A program made the position numbers and the translations under genes. The notes under the pieces are model-generated. The model was not told the DNA's origin and did no database searches. It was given only the letters and a program-made list of their open reading frames with translations. This document shows, one piece after another, positions 17,859 to 26,541 of a DNA stretch of 64,000 nucleotides (the stretch's first letter is position 1; each line of letters starts with the position of its first letter). The stretch is from Sphingomonadaceae bacterium (lineage in GTDB: Bacteria; Pseudomonadota; Alphaproteobacteria; Sphingomonadales; Sphingomonadaceae), in contig CANGJI010000005.1 in the NCBI GenBank assembly GCA_947454135.1, positions 21,481 to 85,480 on the forward strand, given 5' to 3'.

Positions 17859-18259
17859 GTGCTTCTTGCCAGGGCGGCTTTCACGGCCCGCATCAGTGCA
17901 TCGGTATCAGCCGGCTTGATCAGCACCGGTATGTCCGCAAGGTCGGTACCGATCTGGTATGCTGCGTCGCCGGTCAGGATGATGAACGCAAGGCTCCGCT
18001 CGGCGGGCAGCATCGCGCGCAGTTGCCGGATCAAGCTTACGCCATCAAGCTTGGCCATTCTCAGGTCGGTTATGACAAGGGCAACGCTGGGCTCGGCCAG
18101 AACCTGCTCAGCCGCCTTCTCCGGATTGCAGCAGGTGAGGGCGGTAAACCCTTCGAGCTCGAGAAAATCCTGATATTCAGGAAGGACATCCACCTCATCG
18201 TCGACCAGCAGGATGGACGGCGGCGCGGCTTGGGTTGCCCGGGCCATTGCGAAGGTCAT
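17855..18259 (-). CDS. Single-domain response regulator
   Basis: 134 residues, a receiver domain only. Acidic pocket Asp20/Asp21 (LLVDDE), phospho-acceptor Asp65 (VITDLRM), Thr96 (ILTGD) and Lys115 (LIKP) are all present. The ATG at 18259 is preferred over one 24 nt upstream because GGGAGGGG lies 8 nt before it. With no DNA-binding output domain it may be a phosphate relay or act by protein contact. It precedes the histidine kinase gene in a 4-nt overlap. Confidence 0.9.
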   Translation of the reverse strand: MTFAMARATQAAPPSILLVDDEVDVLPEYQDFLELEGFTALTCCNPEKAAEQVLAEPSVALVITDLRMAKLDGVSLIRQLRAMLPAERSLAFIILTGDAAYQIGTDLADIPVLIKPADTDALMRAVKAALARST

Positions 18260-18364
18260 TTTTTTGGCCCCTCCCGGAAGCATGCCCCACTCAAGCGAGT
18301 TTTGGCCGGCTTTGAAAGTTATTTCTCCGAAACGAATGAACTCCTAGCCGCTGATGCGCGGCTT

Positions 18365-18400
18365 GTAGCCTGTCCGAAATGTCATTCGGCCCGAGGCTAC
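18365..18400. repeat. Two-part inverted repeat upstream of response regulator
   Basis: The outer arms GTAGCCT/AGGCTAC and inner arms CCGAA/TTCGG are perfect complements, with an ATGTCA centre. It lies 106 nt upstream of the response-regulator start and 140 nt upstream of the TetR start. It could be an operator or an RNA leader hairpin. Confidence 0.5.
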
Positions 18401-18539
18401 CGATAACCAAACCAGTCCGCGATCGCCCCAAGGCGGTTCCCGAGATCGCCATGAGCCGGGCGCAGCCCAAGCGGCGTTGACACCTAGCCTCACGAAAGTA
18501 AATTGTCATTTCTGACAAGATTCGTGGTTGGAAGTGAGC

Positions 18540-19103
18540 ATGGCCCGGCCAAGGATTGGCAATGAACGCCGCGAGGAGATTCTGGCCGCCTTCGAGGCCT
18601 GCGTCGTGCGCAAGGGGCTGGCCAGTACGACCTTGACCGATGTCGCCGAAGCGGCTGGGCAGCCTCGCCCGCTGGTCCGCTATTTCATCGGGAACCGGGC
18701 TGATATGGTCAGTGCGCTGATCGATCGGCTGCTCGAACGCGGTGAGGCCCAATTCCGGGAATTGCCCGGACCCGGGTCTGCTGGTCAGGTGCTGGACATC
18801 GTGCTCGACCGGATCTTTGCCGACGAAACGACCAACATCGTGATAATGGAGCTGTGGCATCTGTCGCTGCGCGACAAGGCGCTGCGCGACCGGCTCGCGG
18901 CGATTTATCGCCGGGTTATCTTCGAGGTGTCCGCCATGCTTGGCGATGATGCCGATCCGGATGCGGCTTTCGCTGCCGTGTCACTCGCGTTCGGGGCTGC
19001 CTTCTTCCGCCATCTCGGCCTCGTGCCACAGCGCGCCGAAAGCATCCGCGCCACAGCGCAAGGTCTGCTCAGACCTGATCAAACCCTTCCCGCAGGAGCC
19101 TGA
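18540..19103 (+). CDS. TetR family transcriptional regulator
   Basis: 187 residues from ATG 18540. The N-terminal helix-turn-helix is seen in TTLTDVAEAAGQPRPLVRYF (about residues 29-48). The rest is the helical ligand-binding domain. TetR proteins are usually repressors released by a small ligand. It lies 4 nt upstream of a serine hydrolase gene, so it probably regulates that gene and itself. Confidence 0.9.
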   Translation: MARPRIGNERREEILAAFEACVVRKGLASTTLTDVAEAAGQPRPLVRYFIGNRADMVSALIDRLLERGEAQFRELPGPGSAGQVLDIVLDRIFADETTNIVIMELWHLSLRDKALRDRLAAIYRRVIFEVSAMLGDDADPDAAFAAVSLAFGAAFFRHLGLVPQRAESIRATAQGLLRPDQTLPAGA

Positions 19104-19107
19104 AGCC

Positions 19108-20259
19108 ATGACCGAACTGACGATGACAGAGCTGGGCCTGTTTACCGGCCGACCGCAGTTCGAGAACTTTGCGCGCTTCAAGGAACTCCTCCCGGTATCG
19201 CGCATGGCCTCCCCGGCCGAGCCCCATGTGCTTCCGGAAGGCAAGCCGATTGCGCTGCCGGGGCACTACGCCTTTGAAGGCGAGATGCGCTCCAGCCAGA
19301 GCTTTCTCGAGCAGACCGATACCAGCGCCGTGCTGGTCTTGAAGGACGGCGTCATCCGCCACGAACTTTATCGCCTGAGTGGCGGGCGGGGCGTGCAGTG
19401 GATTTCCTGGTCGGTGGCAAAAAGCTTTGTCTCGGCGCTCGTTGGCATTGCCTTGGCTGAAGGTCATATTCGCAGCATCGATGACGCCATCAGCGATTAC
19501 ATCGCGGTCGAACCGGGTTCAGCCTACGCGGGTGTCGCGATCAGACATGTGCTGCAGATGTCCTCCGGCGCGCGCTGGAACGAGGATTATGCCGATACCG
19601 CGTCCGATGTGCACCGGCTGGGGGCCACCATGGCAGGGGCGATGTCGCTCGATACTTTTGTGGCGACCATGGTTCCCGAAGCCGCCCCCGGCACTGTCTG
19701 CCGCTATAACAGTGGCGATACCCAGGCGCTGGGTGCGCTGCTGGTCAAGGCAACTGGCCGTTCGCTGACGGATTACATGCGCGAGAAGCTGATGGAGCCG
19801 CTGGGTTTCGAGGCGGATGCCTACTGGCTGGTGGATAGCACCGGCATGGAAATGGCCTTTGCCGGCCTAAATGTCACCGCGCGCGATTTTGCCCGGCTGG
19901 GCGAGTTGTATCGTGGTCAAGGCCGCTGGCGGGGCCGTCAGATCGTGCCGGAAGAATGGGTGGCTGCCTCGATCGTGGCCGATGCGCCCCATCTTCAGCC
20001 GGGACAGCCTATCCTCGCGGATCATCCGATTGACCTCGGCTATGGCTATCAGTGGTGGCTGCCCAGCGGGAACTACGGCGAATTCTGCGCGATCGGGATT
20101 TACAACCAGCTTATCTATGTCGATCCCCCGCGCGGCGTGACCATCGTGAAGCTCTCGGCCAACCCGGCCTATGGCACCACGATGGAGGAAGCGACCAACC
20201 GCGAGCTCGAAAACATCGCGTTTCTGCGCGCAATAGCCGCCTCGTTCGACATCCAATGA
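19108..20259 (+). CDS. Serine hydrolase, class C beta-lactamase/esterase family
   Basis: 383 residues. The SxxK motif is in SWSVAKSFVSA (about residue 108) and the YxN motif in CRYNSGDTQ (about 197). No signal peptide is seen, so it is probably cytoplasmic. This family (PF00144) includes esterases, D-aminopeptidases and the 6-aminohexanoate-dimer hydrolase; the SWSVAKS context resembles the last group, but the substrate is not determined. Ribosome-binding site GCAGGAG overlaps the end of the TetR gene. Confidence 0.85.
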   Translation: MTELTMTELGLFTGRPQFENFARFKELLPVSRMASPAEPHVLPEGKPIALPGHYAFEGEMRSSQSFLEQTDTSAVLVLKDGVIRHELYRLSGGRGVQWISWSVAKSFVSALVGIALAEGHIRSIDDAISDYIAVEPGSAYAGVAIRHVLQMSSGARWNEDYADTASDVHRLGATMAGAMSLDTFVATMVPEAAPGTVCRYNSGDTQALGALLVKATGRSLTDYMREKLMEPLGFEADAYWLVDSTGMEMAFAGLNVTARDFARLGELYRGQGRWRGRQIVPEEWVAASIVADAPHLQPGQPILADHPIDLGYGYQWWLPSGNYGEFCAIGIYNQLIYVDPPRGVTIVKLSANPAYGTTMEEATNRELENIAFLRAIAASFDIQ

Positions 20260-20284
20260 CGCCCGCGCGACGCCGCAGATTGGC

Positions 20285-21691
20285 TTACCAGCTGCCGCCA
20301 AGTGCCATGAACAGCGATACCTGATCCTGCATGACCGCTTCGCGCCCAGTCTGTTCGCGCAAGGTCGCCCCTAGGAAGTTGGCGCGGCTGCCAAGCTCGG
20401 CAGGCGCTGCGGCGCGCCCTGCCTGTCGCAGGCGGGCGAGTTGATCGGCGGCGATCCGTGAGCCTTCGGCGGCCTTGCGGAGCGAGGTCAGGCGCGCTTC
20501 GTCCTCGCCATAGGTCGCGAGCGTCGTCTGCGCCTCGCGCAGGGCGTTCAGGACAACGCCGTCGAACTGCGCAAGTGCGCGCTGCGCTTCCCTGTCTGCA
20601 ACCTTCACCCGCGCCCGCGCCCCGGCACCCGGAAACGACCAGTGGATCAGCGATCCAAGGCCCCAGCTGTTGGCGGGGGCTGTCCCGAGATCCTTCAGGA
20701 AGCCGCTTGATCCAGCTGAAAGGCCGAAGCCGATCTGCGGGTACAGCTCTGCCGTGGCGACCCCGATGCGGGCAGTCGCTGCTGCGAGTTGGCGTTCTGC
20801 CGCCCGCACGTCCGGCCTGCGGGCCAGCAGCGCTGCGCCATCACCCACCGGGAGCGGGCGCGCCAGTTGCGGCAGCGTGTGGCAGCGCGCCGCCTCGCGC
20901 GGATATTCCGAAGGCGCGCGGCCGAGGAGAAAGGCGAGTTGGTAGAGCCCTGCCTTGGCCCGTGCGCGGGCCTTCGGCAGGAGCGCCTCGATTTCATCGA
21001 CGTGGGTCTGTGCCGCGGTCGTCTCGATCACGCTTACCCGGCCTGCTGCCTGCAACTGCCGGGTGGCAAGCGCGATGTCCCGTTGCACCGCCGCAGCAGC
21101 CTCGAGCGTGTCGGCTTCCTCCTGCGCGCTGCAAATGCCAGCGTAGGCTCTCGCAACTTCGCCCGCGAGCGTGACCTTGACCGCGCCAACCAGTTCGCGG
21201 CGCGCTTCCTCGTCGGCCCGCGCGGCCTCCACGGAGCGGCGGATCCGGCCGAACAGATCGAGTTGATAGCTCAGCCGCAGATTTGCCGAGCCGAGGGTGG
21301 CGACCGGCAGTTGCTCCGGCAGCAGGAAGGATTCGCCCGAAAGCCGCGCGCGTTCTGCTGCTGCATCGACTGCGACTTCCGGCTCCGCAGCTCCTTCGGC
21401 GACCTTTGTCATTGCCTGCGCGCGGGCAAGGTTCGCTGCGGCGACCCTGAGGTCGGTGCTTCCCGCGAGAGCCTGCTCTTCCAGCGCGTCGAGGACGGGA
21501 TCGTCGTAGAGGTGCCACCAGCGCGGCGGCAGATCGTCGGCCACTGCAATCGCTGCCGGTACTTCCAGCGGTCCCTGCGCTGCCGGACGGTTTATCGCCG
21601 CCGAAGCCGGGAGATGATAATCCGGCCCCACCGTGCAGCCGGCGAGCGCCAGCATCCCGGCCAATGAAAGGGCGTTCCTCAGGGTGTTCAC
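20285..21691 (-). CDS. NodT-family outer-membrane efflux lipoprotein
   Basis: 468 residues from a GTG start that overlaps the upstream stop (GTGA). Lipobox LAGC around residue 19 gives an acylated N-terminus. Two TolC-type halves contain long Ala/Gln/Arg-rich helices. It forms the outer-membrane channel of a tripartite efflux pump. It is the last gene of the four-gene aae-like operon. Confidence 0.9.
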   Translation of the reverse strand: MNTLRNALSLAGMLALAGCTVGPDYHLPASAAINRPAAQGPLEVPAAIAVADDLPPRWWHLYDDPVLDALEEQALAGSTDLRVAAANLARAQAMTKVAEGAAEPEVAVDAAAERARLSGESFLLPEQLPVATLGSANLRLSYQLDLFGRIRRSVEAARADEEARRELVGAVKVTLAGEVARAYAGICSAQEEADTLEAAAAVQRDIALATRQLQAAGRVSVIETTAAQTHVDEIEALLPKARARAKAGLYQLAFLLGRAPSEYPREAARCHTLPQLARPLPVGDGAALLARRPDVRAAERQLAAATARIGVATAELYPQIGFGLSAGSSGFLKDLGTAPANSWGLGSLIHWSFPGAGARARVKVADREAQRALAQFDGVVLNALREAQTTLATYGEDEARLTSLRKAAEGSRIAADQLARLRQAGRAAAPAELGSRANFLGATLREQTGREAVMQDQVSLFMALGGSW

Positions 21692-22659
21692 CGGCTTGCT
21701 CCTTGCGCCAGCGTGATCGAGGCCGTCCGCCCGGCGATCAGGGAAACCTCGGCGGGCGCCCGGTCGAGCTGGATACGCACCGGCACGCGCTGGGGAAGGC
21801 GGACCCAACTGAAGGTCGGATTGATCGCGGGCAGGAGGCGGGAGTTCCCGATCCGATCGTGATCCTCGATCGCGCCTGCGACCGACACCACATGCCCCGT
21901 CAGGCTGGAGCTTTCGCCCATCAGGCGGATCCTTGCCGCCTGCCCGATGTGGATACGGCTCAGCTTGGTTTCCTCGAAATAGCCTTCCACCCGCAGACTT
22001 GAACGATCGATCAGGGCGAGGACCGGCGCACCCGGGCTGACATAATCACCCACGCGCAAACCCACGTCGGACAGTTCGCCGTCCATCGGCGCGACGACCC
22101 GCGTGCGCGAACGGTTGAGCTGGGCGAGCGCGAGCGCATCGCGCGCCGTGGCCACCTTGGCCTCTGCTGCGGCCAGCGCAGCGCGGGTATCAGCCAGTGA
22201 TGCCTCGTCCTGATCGACCTTGGCGATGCTCTGTTCGGTGACTTCGCTCGCGACCAGATCGCCAAGGCCCCGGTTGCGGGCCGCCTCGCGCCGCGCCTCG
22301 CTCAGGCCGACCCCGGCGAGCATGATTGATGAACGTGCTCGCGCCACGTCTGCTTCGGCCTGAAGCAATTGGCTCCGCGCTTGTCCGACTGCAAGGTCGT
22401 AGCGCGCGGGATCGATCTGGAAGAGCGGATCACCCTTGCGGACATGCTGATCGTGGCGGACAAACACCGCCGTCACAGTTCCCGCAACGTCAGGCGCGAC
22501 TTGCGCGATATCAGCCCGCACCCGGCCATCGCGGGTCCACGGATCGGCCTGATAGTACCCGATCAGCGAACGTGCGCCAAACAGGGCGGCCAGCACGAGG
22601 ACAAGCGTCAGGCCAACGCTCAGAGCACGCCGCGTAGGTGGTGAAATCTTGGCGGTCAT
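21688..22659 (-). CDS. HlyD-family periplasmic adaptor (AaeA-like)
   Basis: 323 residues: one N-terminal membrane segment (about 12-33), then biotinyl-lipoyl-like strands (VAPDVAGTVTAVFVRHDQ and APMDGELSDVGLRVGDYV) flanking a helical hairpin and a beta-barrel region. It links an inner-membrane pump to the outer-membrane channel. It overlaps genes on both sides by 4 nt, giving tight translational coupling. It most resembles AaeA of the aromatic carboxylic acid efflux system. Confidence 0.9.
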   Translation of the reverse strand: MTAKISPPTRRALSVGLTLVLVLAALFGARSLIGYYQADPWTRDGRVRADIAQVAPDVAGTVTAVFVRHDQHVRKGDPLFQIDPARYDLAVGQARSQLLQAEADVARARSSIMLAGVGLSEARREAARNRGLGDLVASEVTEQSIAKVDQDEASLADTRAALAAAEAKVATARDALALAQLNRSRTRVVAPMDGELSDVGLRVGDYVSPGAPVLALIDRSSLRVEGYFEETKLSRIHIGQAARIRLMGESSSLTGHVVSVAGAIEDHDRIGNSRLLPAINPTFSWVRLPQRVPVRIQLDRAPAEVSLIAGRTASITLAQGASR

Positions 22660-22877
22660 GTGATTGTTCCCTCAAGAAACGGGAGGAGCCAGCGCATCAG
22701 CAGCGCCCAGACGATGATGAACAGTGCGGTTTCGGCGAGGGCCGGATGCCAGAACCAGCGATGCAAATGCCGACGCACCAGCAGGCGGTGCAGCGCAAAG
22801 GTCAGCACAAAGGCAAGGCAGGCCTCCACCGGGGCTGCGGCGATATACATCCCGCCAATGGCATATTCGGCGTTCAT
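22656..22877 (-). CDS. DUF1656 small membrane protein (AaeX-like)
   Basis: 73 residues with two hydrophobic segments (about 13-31 and 47-66). Position between an AaeB-like and an AaeA-like gene and the sequence (MNAEYAIGGMYI) match DUF1656/AaeX. Its function is not established. It overlaps both neighbours by 4 nt. Confidence 0.88.
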   Translation of the reverse strand: MNAEYAIGGMYIAAAPVEACLAFVLTFALHRLLVRRHLHRWFWHPALAETALFIIVWALLMRWLLPFLEGTIT

Positions 22878-24826
22878 GCCGACCGCTCCGCAAAACCGGG
22901 TGCCTGCGGAAAGAGATTGCGCCGCAGTGCGACCAGAGCGGGCCGCCCCTGTTCCGGGCCGATACCGACCAGTCCGGCAAAGCTCTGCGCCTCGGGCGGC
23001 GTGACGATGAGGGTCAACGCGAGCGCGCGATCAATCGCTTGGATGAGGGCCGCCGGGGGAGGGGCACCGGTTCGTTCGTCCGAAAACCACACCGCCGCCG
23101 CTTCCAGCACCGCCGCCAACGCGCGCTGCAAAGGTTCGGGGGCAACCGCACGCAGTTGCTGAATGGTCGCAAGGTTCATGGAGAGGCGAACGTCGGTCAG
23201 GGCCTCCTCGGCGAGATCGCTCCCTGCTTCGAGCCGCTGGACGATGAGGGCGAGGCGATCGATCCCCCGGCTCAGGATGGTGGCCGTATCAGGCGGCGTG
23301 GTCCCGGCGGCGATGTCCGCGAGTTCACGCCGCATGTGACGGACAAGCCGGGCAATGGCCACGTCCTGACCGATCTGGCGCAGGCCGGCTGTCACCCCCG
23401 CAGCGAGCACAACGGCGACGACCTGAGCGAGATTGGAGTTCAGAAAACGTGCGAAATCGGGCGCGAAGCTCTCCTGGATCGCCAGCGCGCTGCAAAAGCC
23501 GATCGCGCAGGCCAGAACGGCGATGCCCCAGCGCGGATGCAGGCCGAGCATTCCGACGATGACGAGCGGGATGGCAAGCAGCACCGCGAGTGCCGCGAAC
23601 CCGTCGACGCCGGGAAGCAGGACGAACAGATAGAGCGCGGCCAGCGGGATCCCGGCGAGGACCGCGAGGCCGAAGCGCACGATTGTCGGCACCGGATTGT
23701 CCATCCCCGCAAACAGGCAGCAGAACACGCCGGTCAACGCGACCGCGACAGCGCCATCTGCGTAGCCTGTCGTGATCCACAGCGTACAGCCGATCAGGCT
23801 GGCTATCGCCGCAGAGGCCCCTGAAAGGAGCGCGAAGCGGGCATCAGCGTGGAGAACGATGCGGGCGCGTTCGGGCAGCGGGGCAGGGCTGGGCTTTCGC
23901 GGATCCTCAAGATGCGCCAGCAAGCCGTCGCATTCCGCCAGAAGCGCCTTGGCCTGGGCATCGCGCAGCGCGAGGCTCTCGTGCAGCAGATCCTGCCATT
24001 CGCCGTGGGCGCTGCCGAGCGCCTGCCGCCGGTCGGCCAGCCCGGACAGCACCGGAAGCACCAGCAGCATCCGGCGCAGAAGTGCCTGAACCGTCCCGGT
24101 TGCTTCGCGCCAATGTGACGTGTCGAACGGCACATGCGTTGCCAGCAGGGTGCATTCCATGGCGTCGGCAGCAAGCTGATGGCGGTCGCGTCCGATGAGC
24201 TCCGGCTGCTCCTGAGCCATGATGTCGTCGTGCCATGTCCGCGCATCGGCGAGCCAGCCACGCAGGCGCGGCTGCAAGGCTTCTGCCACCGAGCGGGGCC
24301 ACAGGACGCTGTGCAGGAGCGCGCTGCAAGCGATGCCCAGCACGATTTCGGTCACGCGCGCCGCTGCGATATCGAAGATCGCCTCCGGCCGGTCGACCGC
24401 CGGAAACGCGATGAGCGTTGCGGTGTAGCCCGACAGCATGAAGATGTAGGATCGCGGGGAGCGATCAAGCAGGGAGATCGCAAGGCACCCGCCCAGCCAC
24501 AGCGACAGTGCAACGTTCAGCAGTTCGGGCCAGGCGACCAGCCACGGCACGAGCGCCACGGCGACGGCTGCGCCCACGATCGTGCCCGCGACCCGGTACA
24601 CCGCCTTCGAGCGTGTCGCCCCGGAAAGCGGGTTGCTGACGATGAATGCGGTGATCATGGCCCAGAACGGCATGGGCAGGCCCGCCCACAGACTGATCCA
24701 GAGCGCCAGCAGCGCAGCGCCCACGGTCTTGAGCGAATAGCCCAAGGCATCCCACTGCTCTGCGCTCGGCGCTCGGACAAGGGAACGCGCGAATGATAGC
24801 GGCTCGGAGGGCAGGGTGATCGCCAC
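22874..24826 (-). CDS. FUSC-family inner-membrane efflux protein (AaeB-like)
   Basis: 650 residues with two sets of hydrophobic segments (about 37-180 and 335-490) separated and followed by helical cytoplasmic regions, the two-repeat FUSC layout. GTG start. AaeB-type proteins export aromatic acids such as hydroxybenzoates. It is the first gene of the operon and is divergent from a LysR gene, as in the classical aae arrangement. Confidence 0.9.
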   Translation of the reverse strand: MAITLPSEPLSFARSLVRAPSAEQWDALGYSLKTVGAALLALWISLWAGLPMPFWAMITAFIVSNPLSGATRSKAVYRVAGTIVGAAVAVALVPWLVAWPELLNVALSLWLGGCLAISLLDRSPRSYIFMLSGYTATLIAFPAVDRPEAIFDIAAARVTEIVLGIACSALLHSVLWPRSVAEALQPRLRGWLADARTWHDDIMAQEQPELIGRDRHQLAADAMECTLLATHVPFDTSHWREATGTVQALLRRMLLVLPVLSGLADRRQALGSAHGEWQDLLHESLALRDAQAKALLAECDGLLAHLEDPRKPSPAPLPERARIVLHADARFALLSGASAAIASLIGCTLWITTGYADGAVAVALTGVFCCLFAGMDNPVPTIVRFGLAVLAGIPLAALYLFVLLPGVDGFAALAVLLAIPLVIVGMLGLHPRWGIAVLACAIGFCSALAIQESFAPDFARFLNSNLAQVVAVVLAAGVTAGLRQIGQDVAIARLVRHMRRELADIAAGTTPPDTATILSRGIDRLALIVQRLEAGSDLAEEALTDVRLSMNLATIQQLRAVAPEPLQRALAAVLEAAAVWFSDERTGAPPPAALIQAIDRALALTLIVTPPEAQSFAGLVGIGPEQGRPALVALRRNLFPQAPGFAERSA

Positions 24827-24908
24827 GCAGAATTCCAGATCAGCGCAAGAATCCGGTCCAGATACACCTGCGGCGTAACGGCAACAAAGCAGCAGTCTGG
24901 CGGTCAGG

Positions 24909-24924
24909 CATAAAAGTTGTTATG
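24909..24924. promoter_or_regulatory. Palindrome in the aae-like/LysR divergent region
   Basis: CATAA-N6-TTATG is a perfect 5-bp inverted repeat in the 107-nt gap between the efflux operon and the LysR start at 24934. LysR proteins often bind dyads of this kind between themselves and their target. The spacing is T-N10-A, not the canonical T-N11-A. Confidence 0.4.
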
Positions 24925-24933
24925 GATAAGTTT

Positions 24934-25839
24934 ATGGCTCTCCAGCAATTGCGCACCTTCATCGAGGTCTATCGAGAGCGCTCGATCAGCGCGGCGGCGC
25001 GCAAGCTCGGGCTCACCCAACCCGCCGTTTCCCAGCACATCGCTGCGCTGGAAGCGATGATCGAGCGGGCCTTGTTCGAAAGGCATTCGCGCGGGGTCTT
25101 GCCGACGCCAGCAGCTGACGAACTGGCGGCGAGCCTGGGTGACAGCCTCGAGATTGCAGAAGCGGCGCTCTTCGCCGCGCGTGCGCGCTCTCCGGACATG
25201 CACGGTGCAGTTCGGCTCATTGGCAATGGCGACTTTCTGGCAGAGGTCGTCGGCACCCGCCTCCTGCCCTTGTTGCTGTCGGGCCTGCGCATCCACATCG
25301 AGGCGGCTGCCCGCGAGGAAGTAAAGACCGCCCTGATCAAGGAGCAGTACGACCTTGGTCTGGGCGCGGATCCGCTTCAGGACAGGCGGCTGCGCTCGAT
25401 CAAGATCCACGAAGAGCCGCTGTTCGCGGTTGCGGGGCACGCCGTGGCGGCGAGGATTGCCGCTGCCAGCACGCTCCTCCAGGGCCTCGCTGCTGAACCG
25501 GTCCTCGCCTACAACCTCGAGCGTCCGTTGCTGGATAGCTGGCTGTCCGCCAATTCGGTCGCCCTGCGCTCGCCATCACCGGCGCTGACGGGCCAGGACT
25601 TGCGCTTCCTGCGCAGCATGCTGCAACGAGGGTTCGGGTGGACAGTGCTGCCGGGCTATCTGTGCGCCAAGCAGATCGCGAATGGTGAACTGATCGAGAT
25701 CCCGGCACCCATCATTCGCCCGTCACAGAGCTATTATCTATCGTGGGCGCCGCGCGTGCTGCGCCATCCGCGGGTTTCCGCCGTCCACCGAACGCTCGTC
25801 GCGGCGACGGACTTTGTCGGCTCCTTGCCCGGCGCCTAG
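24934..25839 (+). CDS. LysR family regulator of the efflux operon
   Basis: 301 residues from ATG 24934, giving the usual LysR opening MALQQLRTFIEV; an ATG at 24922 is possible but falls inside the palindrome. The winged helix-turn-helix is in SISAAARKLGLTQPAVSQHI (about residues 18-37). The remainder is a periplasmic-binding-like effector domain. Divergence from the aae-like operon suggests it activates that operon in response to an aromatic acid, as AaeR does. Confidence 0.9.
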   Translation: MALQQLRTFIEVYRERSISAAARKLGLTQPAVSQHIAALEAMIERALFERHSRGVLPTPAADELAASLGDSLEIAEAALFAARARSPDMHGAVRLIGNGDFLAEVVGTRLLPLLLSGLRIHIEAAAREEVKTALIKEQYDLGLGADPLQDRRLRSIKIHEEPLFAVAGHAVAARIAAASTLLQGLAAEPVLAYNLERPLLDSWLSANSVALRSPSPALTGQDLRFLRSMLQRGFGWTVLPGYLCAKQIANGELIEIPAPIIRPSQSYYLSWAPRVLRHPRVSAVHRTLVAATDFVGSLPGA

Positions 25840-25881
25840 AGCAGGTGGCCCGCCTTTGCTTCGCCGCTCGCGGACGCGTGC

Positions 25882-26442
25882 CTACTTCGGCAGCAACGGA
25901 GCGCGGCGGTACGTCATGATGTCTCTGGATTCGACCGTCGCCGGGGTGCTGGCGTCCCGCAATTCATGCGCGCGCTTCCACACGCCGAAGATGCCCATGA
26001 TATGCGGCGGATCGCCGTGGATCTCGGTGAACCCGCCGTTGAGCGAACGGGTGTCGAAATAGGCCGCGTTCACTTCGTCGGCATAGAGTTCGGTCGCGAG
26101 CGCGTAGCCCATGTCGAGCCAGCGCTGGCGCTCTGCGGCGAAGTCCGAAACGAGGTAGGCGATGTGGTGAAAGCCTTCCTCGCCCGCCTTGTACATGTCG
26201 CGGTAGATCGAAGGCTGGTCGTCATGCTGCTCGATGAACTGGATCATCGTGTCGCCAAGATAGCCGAAGGCATAGGAAACGTCTGCCTCGACTGCGGTGC
26301 CGCGATAAGTGAACTCTTCGCAGCGGTGGTGGCGGGCCATGAAGAAGGGGCCTGCGCCGAACGCCTTGGCCCACTTCTCCGCCGCCGCATCGATGCTCTC
26401 GACGTAGTAGGCATACTGGAACAGCGGGTAGGACCGGGTCAT
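25882..26442 (-). CDS. VOC (glyoxalase-like) family protein
   Basis: 186 residues. The VOC pattern is visible: an early strand FQYAYYVESIDAAAEKWAKA, the metal-ligand region EGFHHIAYLVSDF (about residues 89-101) and a late acidic ligand in GGFTEIHGD (about 146-154). VOC enzymes isomerise, epimerise or cleave substrates on a metal. GGAGAG is 6 nt before the ATG. It is the last gene on the minus arm of the catabolic region, separated from the TetR gene by 99 nt, so it may be transcribed separately. Confidence 0.8.
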   Translation of the reverse strand: MTRSYPLFQYAYYVESIDAAAEKWAKAFGAGPFFMARHHRCEEFTYRGTAVEADVSYAFGYLGDTMIQFIEQHDDQPSIYRDMYKAGEEGFHHIAYLVSDFAAERQRWLDMGYALATELYADEVNAAYFDTRSLNGGFTEIHGDPPHIMGIFGVWKRAHELRDASTPATVESRDIMTYRRAPLLPK

Positions 26443-26519
26443 GGCGTCTCTCCTCGGCAGCGCGCCAGATACGTGCTGGCGGCCTTGTGATCTGCCGAAG
26501 GGAACGCCTTGCGGGGCAG

Positions 26520-26539
26520 GGCGGTCAACCGCCTTTTTT
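26520..26539 (+). terminator. Hairpin with T6 tract, plus orientation
   Basis: GGCGG-TCAA-CCGCC is followed directly by six T residues, a small but typical intrinsic terminator for rightward transcription. It sits just downstream of the minus-strand TetR gene, so it would block antisense read-through. The hairpin could also act leftward. Confidence 0.45.
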
Positions 26540-26541
26540 AG

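Noticed and set aside
16005..18173. 722-codon frame opposite the histidine kinase
   Set aside because: Shadow frame; the kinase carries all catalytic motifs on the other strand.
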